The notes under the pieces are model-generated. The model saw only the letters and a program-made list of their open reading frames with translations. It was not told the DNA's origin and made no database searches. DNA of 19,584 bases, taken from an uncultured Cellulosilyticum sp. Its GTDB lineage: Bacteria; Bacillota; Clostridia; Lachnospirales; Cellulosilyticaceae. Position numbers and translations under genes: made by a program. The stretch is from positions 1 through 19,584 of the forward strand of contig CAKVCL010000041.1 in the NCBI GenBank assembly GCA_934725855.1, in the 5' to 3' direction. This document shows, in pieces, positions 14,976 to 19,584 of the stretch (positions are counted from its first letter, which is position 1; each line of letters opens with the position of its first letter).

Positions 14976-17147
14976 ATGGATTCAATCAGTGTGTTAAAGA
15001 AATACTATGGTTATGATAGTTTTAGACCGGGGCAAAAAGAGATTATTGATGCAATCTTAGATAAAAAAGATGTATTAGGGATTATGCCTACAGGAGGAGG
15101 TAAATCCATTTGCTATCAAATACCAGCATTATTATTAGAAGGTGTTACCATCGTTATCTCACCTCTGATTTCGCTGATGAAGGACCAAGTAGATACTTTA
15201 AAGGAATATGGTATTGCAGCCGAGCTTATAAACAGCACTTTGTCTAATGATGAGTTTAGAGAAATTATGGATAGTGCAAGAGAAGGAAACTATAAGCTGT
15301 TATATGTAGCACCAGAACGGTTAGAAACAGAAAGTTTTTTGAGTTTGTTAGAAGAAATACCTGTATCGATGGTAGCTGTAGATGAAGCTCACTGTGTAAG
15401 TCAGTGGGGACATGACTTTAGACCCAGTTATAGAAGAATTCACAGCATGATTGAACGCCTTTCTAGAAGACCAATTGTAACTGCTTTTACAGCTACAGCT
15501 ACACCACATGTAAAAGCAGATATTGTTAAACTTTTAGATTTATATCAACCGTTTAAATATGTAGGGAGTTTTGATAGAAGTAATTTATATTTTGAAGTGA
15601 GAAAACCAAGCAATAAGCTCCAAGAGATTCAGAATTATCTTAATGAACATAGGGGAGAAAGTGGGATTATTTACTGTGGAACAAGGAAAAATGTTAATGA
15701 AGTATGTGAGCGGTTAAATCATCTAGGAATAGTAGCAACTAAGTATCATGCAGGGTTAAGTGATGAAGAGAGAAAACAAAATCAAGAAAGCTTTCTTTTT
15801 GATGAAGTGCCATTAATTGTAGCAACCAATGCCTTTGGAATGGGAATTGATAAACCTAATGTACGATTTGTACTTCATTATAATATGCCCAAGAATATGG
15901 AAGGATATTATCAAGAAGCAGGACGTGCAGGACGAGATGGGGAAGCCGCAGAGTGTATTTTGTTATTTAGTACGCAGGATATTATGACCAATCGCTACTT
16001 AATTGAAAGAGGGAGTGAAAGTGGGCGTACGATTGAGTACGATAAACTCAATAAGATGGTGGATTATTGTAATACAGGAGGGTGCCTAAGAGATTACATT
16101 TTACAGTATTTTGGCGAGAAGGGATTAGATGAGCCTTGCCATAATTGTGGAAGCTGTAATAATGATATAGAAGAAACAGATATTACAATAGAAGCACAGA
16201 AGATTTTAAGCTGTGTTAAAAGAATGCACGAAAAGTTTGGAGCCGCTCAAGTAGCAGATGTTTTAAAAGGGGCTAATACACAAAAAATAAGAAGCCTGCA
16301 TTTTAATGAACTTAGCACATATGGTATTATGAGTGACTATTCAAAGGAAGTTATTAAAGAGCTTATTTCATATTTAATTGCTGAAGGAAAATTGTGTTTA
16401 GCAGGGACAGAATATCCTGTTGTTCAATTAACGGAGGAAAGCTATAGCATATTAAAGGGGGCGCAGAAGATTTCTATTCGAAGAGTAATCAGTAAAGAAA
16501 CAAAGAAAGATTTTTCTTCTTCAGCAAGTGGCATTTGGGACCATATGTTGTTTGAATACCTAAGAAAAGCAAGACAGGAAGAAGCAATTAAACAAAGTAT
16601 TCAACCATTTATGGTATTCCCAGATACTACATTAAGAGAAATGGCCAGAGTATACCCTATAAATATAGAAGAACTTTTACAAGTATCAGGAGTAGGAGAA
16701 TATAAAGCTAATAAGTATGGAGAGCTATTCACTGATATAATAAGAGAATATGTAGAGAGTCATCCAATAGAAGTGAAACGAATCAAAGATTTAGTTGCAT
16801 TAGAGCCAAAGGAGAATAAACTAAAACCACAAAGCAGTAAGTTTGCACAAAGAGACAGTCATAAACTGACATATGAACTATATGTAGCAGGACATAGTGT
16901 AGATGAAATAGCAAATGAAAGAAATTTAACCACAGGAACTGTTGAAAATCATCTTATAAAATGTGCACAGGAGGGAATGAAAATTCAATATGAAGATTTT
17001 ATTCCAAGTGAGTATGAAGCATTAATCATGAAAACAATAGAGGAGTGCGGAGCTTCGCTATTAAAACCCATAAAAGAACAATTACCTGAGGAAATCAGTT
17101 ATACAACAATTAAATTTGCAGTTTTAAAATATAGCATGAACAAATAA
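14976..17147 (+). CDS. recQ: ATP-dependent DNA helicase RecQ
   Basis: This full-length 723-residue 3'-5' DNA helicase would act in recombination and replication-fork repair. The helicase core carries FRPGQ (motif 0), Walker A PTGGGKS (38-44), DEAH (136-139), the aromatic loop CVSQWGHDFRPSY, FTATATP, and motif VI QEAGRAGRDG (313-322). The RecQ C-terminal zinc site has cysteines near 370, 388, 391 and 394 (PCHNCGSC), followed by a winged helix. An HRDC domain (about 525-595) contains VSGVGEYKANKYG. The tail from about residue 625 contains a helix-turn-helix (ELYVAGHSVDEIANERN) common in Firmicute RecQ. The ATG at 14976 follows AAAGGGAG by seven bases. It appears to be a single-gene unit. Confidence 0.96.
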   Translation: MDSISVLKKYYGYDSFRPGQKEIIDAILDKKDVLGIMPTGGGKSICYQIPALLLEGVTIVISPLISLMKDQVDTLKEYGIAAELINSTLSNDEFREIMDSAREGNYKLLYVAPERLETESFLSLLEEIPVSMVAVDEAHCVSQWGHDFRPSYRRIHSMIERLSRRPIVTAFTATATPHVKADIVKLLDLYQPFKYVGSFDRSNLYFEVRKPSNKLQEIQNYLNEHRGESGIIYCGTRKNVNEVCERLNHLGIVATKYHAGLSDEERKQNQESFLFDEVPLIVATNAFGMGIDKPNVRFVLHYNMPKNMEGYYQEAGRAGRDGEAAECILLFSTQDIMTNRYLIERGSESGRTIEYDKLNKMVDYCNTGGCLRDYILQYFGEKGLDEPCHNCGSCNNDIEETDITIEAQKILSCVKRMHEKFGAAQVADVLKGANTQKIRSLHFNELSTYGIMSDYSKEVIKELISYLIAEGKLCLAGTEYPVVQLTEESYSILKGAQKISIRRVISKETKKDFSSSASGIWDHMLFEYLRKARQEEAIKQSIQPFMVFPDTTLREMARVYPINIEELLQVSGVGEYKANKYGELFTDIIREYVESHPIEVKRIKDLVALEPKENKLKPQSSKFAQRDSHKLTYELYVAGHSVDEIANERNLTTGTVENHLIKCAQEGMKIQYEDFIPSEYEALIMKTIEECGASLLKPIKEQLPEEISYTTIKFAVLKYSMNK

Positions 17148-17155
17148 TACAAAAG

Positions 17156-17324
17156 TTATTCACTGGTTATCCACAGAACTGTGAATAAAATGATGTTTAT
17201 CTTGTATACAATTGTTGATAAGTAAGAGGAAATGTGGGTAAACTGTGGGAAAGTTAATTTGTTTAACATAAAGCTGTTGATAATACCGTGATATCTAAAT
17301 ATTCTATCTAAAATCTGTTGATAA
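17156..17324. promoter_or_regulatory. Cluster of DnaA-box-like sites
   Basis: Six 9-mers at or within one base of known DnaA boxes lie in 170 bases of non-coding DNA: TTATCCACA (17167-17175), TGTGAATAA (17180-17188), TGTTGATAA (17213-17221, 17275-17283, 17316-17324) and TGTGGGTAA (17233-17241). TTATTCACT (17156-17164) and TGTGGGAAA (17244-17252) are weaker. The first two full boxes face each other as a near-palindrome. An AT-rich stretch (17325-17350) follows. No dnaA or dnaN is nearby, so this is more likely a DnaA-binding regulatory or titration site than oriC. Confidence 0.55.
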
Positions 17325-17410
17325 GTAATGTAAATAATAAAATAACTAAAAAAGCAGTTTTTGTGGTAAAATAGAAGAAAACTGTCAAGGGGATAGAGGA
17401 GGGTCAACAT

Positions 17411-17656
17411 ATGCTTTTATTAAAAGATAAAGCTGTGTATCAAACAAGTAAATTATTTATTGAGTTTAATCATAAAGGGGACATTGACATATATTCAGTA
17501 GTTATTGAAACAATGACTAAAGAAAATATTATCCTTTATGCACATGATTCAAAAAATGTAATTGAATTTATTTTTGACTCCATCGTTGCTGAAATTAATG
17601 TTGCACCACAAAAAATAGTTGATGTGAATTATATTATCAATAGTGCATTTGAATAA
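17411..17656 (+). CDS. Unrecognised 81-residue protein
   Basis: I do not recognise this small protein. It is acidic in its middle and mixes strands and helices, with KLFIEFNHKGDIDIYSVVIE, IILYAHDSKNVIEFIFDSIV and a C-terminal QKIVDVNYIINSAFE. It has no signal peptide, cysteine or membrane segment. A strong ribosome site (GAGGAGGG, seven bases before ATG 17411) and a terminator after it support a real gene. It lies directly downstream of the DnaA-box cluster, so DnaA may affect its expression. There is no functional hint beyond that. Confidence 0.8.
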   Translation: MLLLKDKAVYQTSKLFIEFNHKGDIDIYSVVIETMTKENIILYAHDSKNVIEFIFDSIVAEINVAPQKIVDVNYIINSAFE

Positions 17657-17676
17657 AGAGAAAATAAAATTATTAG

Positions 17677-17738
17677 AAAAAGCCTCAGTATAAATAGATT
17701 CCGATGTCATTGGGAATACTATTCAGCTGAGGCTTTTT
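17677..17738 (+). terminator. Terminator of the 81-residue protein gene
   Basis: AAAAAGCCTCAG (17677-17688) pairs with CTGAGGCTTTTT (17727-17738). The 38-base interior folds again (AATAG with CTATT, TTCC with GGAA), making a long two-part stem. Confidence 0.85.
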
Positions 17739-17765
17739 GCTTATGTACATATAATATGATAGAAT
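17737..17765 (+). promoter_or_regulatory. Possible promoter of the SEC-C gene
   Basis: TTGCTT (17737-17742) and TAGAAT (17760-17765) have 17-base spacing. The -10 matches five of six and the -35 only three of six positions. The -35 overlaps the end of the preceding terminator. Confidence 0.4.
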
Positions 17766-17802
17766 ACTTTGTGAAATTTAAGGCAATAAAGAGGAGAACG
17801 TC

Positions 17803-18870
17803 ATGGAATTAGCATATGGAAAAAAGGAATTAGAGCAACTTGCTAAGCTATATGGAATAAAAGGAGCATATAAGCTCAAAAAAGCAGAATTGGTTGAAGC
17901 TTTATTAGAAGTTATACCAAACAAAATGCCAGAGATCTTACCAATGTTAGATGAAGCAGATATTAAGCGATTTGAAACATTATGTGAGAAGGAAAAAGTA
18001 GTTGAACCAAATGAAAAGCTAGATGAATACTATAATTTAATGGAACTTGAACTGGTACAATTCATTGAAAACAAAGATGAATCAAAATTATGTGTTCCGC
18101 CTGTGATTTATGAAACCTATAAAAACGTTAATATGGCGGAGGTTATGCCTAAAATTAAACGTAATAGTCAATTAAGGGAATATATTATTAGTATTCTTAA
18201 TCTTTATGGTGTAGTTAAATTAAATTGGGCAGTAGAATTATTTAATAAATATTATACACCAGAAGTTACAGAAGATGAACTAACAGCATTGGTTAAAGAA
18301 GATATGAGGCTTGTTTGTCAAAGTAAGATTATGGATGGATATATTGTTGAAGAAACAATTTATGCAATAGATAAAAACAACTTTAAAGACTTTTTGAGTG
18401 TGACAATAGATAAAGATTATTTCATGCCATCTAAAGAATTACTTGAAAAAATAAATGATGAATTATATTATGAGCCCAATTTACATGTTGAAAAACTTAA
18501 GGCACATTTAAGAAAGAACTATTTGAATGATGAAGAAATTATTGAAGAAGCAGTTGTTGCAGTAACAATGCTTGCAAGGGTTGATTGTGATAAAACAGGA
18601 AAGACTATGGAGCTTATTCTAGAAGAATTAGCAAATATGGGAGTAGAATTTGAAAGTTTAGCTCAAATCAATGAAATGATTAAACATATTGTACCGGTCG
18701 TTAACGTTACAAGAAAGTGGATTAATAAAGGATATACAATGCAAGAATTAAGTCCCCATATATTTGATGCAAAAACTGGACAAAAGGTAAATGTATTAGA
18801 TATTGGACGTAATGCACCATGTCCATGTGGTAGTGGTAAGAAGTATAAGAAGTGTTGTGGTAAAGCATAA
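17803..18870 (+). CDS. SAP/Rho-N-like and SEC-C domain protein
   Basis: This 355-residue cytoplasmic protein ends in a SEC-C zinc-binding motif ([19 protein letters not shown], residues 335-353), the C-terminal motif of SecA also found in many stand-alone proteins. The N-terminus (about residues 7-38, [27 protein letters not shown]) resembles the SAP or Rho N-terminal fold, suggesting nucleic acid contact. The long middle part (about 50-330) is helical, acidic and of no family I recognise. AGAGGAGA precedes the ATG. The function is not known; a role near translation, secretion or nucleic acid handling is only a guess from the two end domains. Neighbours do not help. Confidence 0.85.
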   Translation: MELAYGKKELEQLAKLYGIKGAYKLKKAELVEALLEVIPNKMPEILPMLDEADIKRFETLCEKEKVVEPNEKLDEYYNLMELELVQFIENKDESKLCVPPVIYETYKNVNMAEVMPKIKRNSQLREYIISILNLYGVVKLNWAVELFNKYYTPEVTEDELTALVKEDMRLVCQSKIMDGYIVEETIYAIDKNNFKDFLSVTIDKDYFMPSKELLEKINDELYYEPNLHVEKLKAHLRKNYLNDEEIIEEAVVAVTMLARVDCDKTGKTMELILEELANMGVEFESLAQINEMIKHIVPVVNVTRKWINKGYTMQELSPHIFDAKTGQKVNVLDIGRNAPCPCGSGKKYKKCCGKA

Positions 18871-18880
18871 TAAGTAATAT

Positions 18881-18926
18881 AAAAAGGGGTAATTTATCAA
18901 TAAATATAGATAATTTATCCCTCTTT
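18881..18926 (+). terminator. Terminator of the SEC-C gene
   Basis: GGGGTAATTTATC and GATAATTTATCCC pair imperfectly (one mismatch, one wobble) around a short AT loop, flanked by A and T runs. Confidence 0.6.
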
Positions 18927-18967
18927 TATCAATATACTTATTGCTTCGACAAAAAGTAAAAAAACAG

Positions 18968-18996
18968 TTGCCAATGGAAGGATTTTAGTGTAATAT
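18968..18996 (+). promoter_or_regulatory. Promoter of the tRNA-Lys/Gly/Arg cluster
   Basis: TTGCCA (18968-18973) lies 17 bases from TAATAT (18991-18996), with a TATAAT overlapping at 18994-18999. It precedes tRNA-Lys by about 37 bases. Confidence 0.6.
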
Positions 18997-19035
18997 AATA
19001 CAAGTCGAAAGCAAAGACTATTAATAATAGCATAT

Positions 19036-19108
19036 GGGTCACTAGCTCAGTCGGTAGAGCACTTGACTTTTAATCAAGTTGTCCCGGGTTCGATTCCCGG
19101 GTGGCTCA
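19036..19108 (+). tRNA. tRNA-Lys(TTT)
   Basis: Acceptor arms GGGTCAC and GTGGCTC pair with two G-U wobbles. The anticodon stem CTTGA/TCAAG encloses CTTTTAA (anticodon TTT), and the T-arm is CCGGGTTCGATTCCCGG. CCA is not encoded. Confidence 0.96.
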
Positions 19109-19113
19109 TCTTT

Positions 19114-19184
19114 GCGGGTGTAGTTCAATGGTAGAACTTCAGCCTTCCAAGCTGACTACGTGGGTTCGATTCCCATCACCCGCT
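19114..19184 (+). tRNA. tRNA-Gly(TCC), copy 2
   Basis: All 71 bases equal those of the copy at 431-501, including discriminator T. Here it lies in a Lys-Gly-Arg cluster, 5 bases after tRNA-Lys. Confidence 0.97.
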
Positions 19185-19190
19185 TTCTAT

Positions 19191-19264
<74 letters not shown>

Positions 19265-19268
19265 TAAT

Positions 19269-19320
19269 AAAGAGTGTTTCTGTAAAGATTACTTTGCAGG
19301 AATGCTCTTTTTCTTTATTT
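19269..19320 (+). terminator. Terminator of the tRNA cluster
   Basis: A stem of about 19 bp (19269-19287 with 19292-19310) contains four G-U wobbles that pair only in the + transcript. A 4-base loop and a T-rich tail (TTTTTCTTTATTT) complete it. Confidence 0.85.
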
Positions 19321-19387
19321 GTTATATTTTAAGATATATTTCTAGTGTGTTGTGTCAGTTGTTTATATGTAATTTATAAAAAAACTG

Positions 19388-19416
19388 TTGACTTATGTAA
19401 GGAAATCATGTAAGAT
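19388..19416 (+). promoter_or_regulatory. Promoter of the next rRNA operon
   Basis: TTGACT (19388-19393) and TAAGAT (19411-19416) are separated by exactly 17 bases. The downstream leader has rRNA features, so the 16S gene probably begins soon after the right edge. Confidence 0.75.
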
Positions 19417-19584
19417 AATAAAAGTCAGCGGGAAACACCACTGATAAACAAATGAACTTTGAAAACAAAATAGTAACCATAAAACCAGTCGATTCAAAAC
19501 GAATCAAAGATTTCAAATGAATCTAGATTCATTCATGAGTACAAGGTTAGTAATAATCTTTTATGTACTAGTAAACGAGTATAA
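19417..19584 (+). other. Probable rRNA operon leader (pre-16S)
   Basis: No gene is present. The stretch ATGAACTTTGAAAACAAAAT near 19452 resembles the boxA antitermination region and the TTTGAAAAC block that precedes 16S in many Clostridia. Structured elements follow: GATTC/GAATC (19491-19505), an 18-base perfect palindrome AATGAATCTAGATTCATT (19516-19533), and AGTACA/TGTACT arms (about 19538-19569) with an inner AAGGTT/AATCTT stem that may belong to RNase III processing. The 16S itself is not in the window. Confidence 0.6.

Noticed and set aside
17156..17410. Chromosomal replication origin
   Set aside because: Boxes are present, but dnaA, dnaN, rpmH and other origin neighbours are absent, so only a DnaA-binding locus is proposed.
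17156..17410. 84-residue minus-strand frame between recQ and the 81-residue gene
   Set aside because: It is Tyr/Phe/Leu-rich from AT-rich DNA, has no ribosome site and covers the DnaA-box cluster.

Overview
The window looks like a chromosomal segment of a low-GC, AT-rich Firmicute. Ribosome binding sites are strong (AGGAGG type), and the ECF transporter, SAM riboswitch and SEC-C families point to Clostridia, probably the Lachnospirales. That placement is my inference; the visible 23S tail alone does not settle it. The segment lies between two rRNA operons on the + strand. It opens with the 3' end of a 23S gene and a complete 5S gene, and it closes with a strong promoter and structured leader that look like the start of the next rRNA operon. 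All six tRNA genes outside the first Gly copy, and that copy too, are also on +, so replication probably runs left to right here.

Layout. 1-501: 23S tail, 5S, tRNA-Gly. 510-1260: a strong hairpin terminator and an unrecognised minus-strand gene with two CxxC pairs. 1338-2623: tRNA-Gln, a decayed GNAT acetyltransferase, then tRNA-Leu and tRNA-Ser. 2898-5652: a lipoprotein solute-binding protein followed at once by a methyl-accepting chemotaxis protein, likely a binding-protein/chemoreceptor pair. 5948-8718: an operon of a YtrA-type GntR repressor, an ABC ATPase, two small ABC-2-like membrane proteins and a 29-residue membrane peptide. A perfect palindromic operator candidate lies in its leader. 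9054-10414: an ammonium transporter on the minus strand with a near-consensus promoter and a large terminator-like hairpin at the very start of its leader. 10557-11234: an SNF2 helicase remnant. 11422-14820: an S-A-T energy-coupling factor (ECF) vitamin/metabolite transporter operon on minus, controlled by a SAM-I riboswitch whose antiterminator can be read directly. 14846-17147: recQ. 17156-17324: a cluster of DnaA-box-like sites. 17411-18870: an 81-residue orphan protein and a SAP-like/SEC-C protein. 18968-19320: tRNA-Lys, a second identical tRNA-Gly, tRNA-Arg and a terminator. 19388-19584: rRNA promoter and leader.

Most of the content belongs to known families. The points I would look at again are the two groups of DnaA-box-like 9-mers in non-coding DNA (around 11.3-11.4 kb and 17.2-17.3 kb), the paired binding protein and chemoreceptor, the leader hairpin of the ammonium transporter, the unlisted 29-residue peptide closing the ABC operon, and the SAM-controlled ECF operon. 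I see no CRISPR array, prophage, insertion sequence or recognisable defence system.
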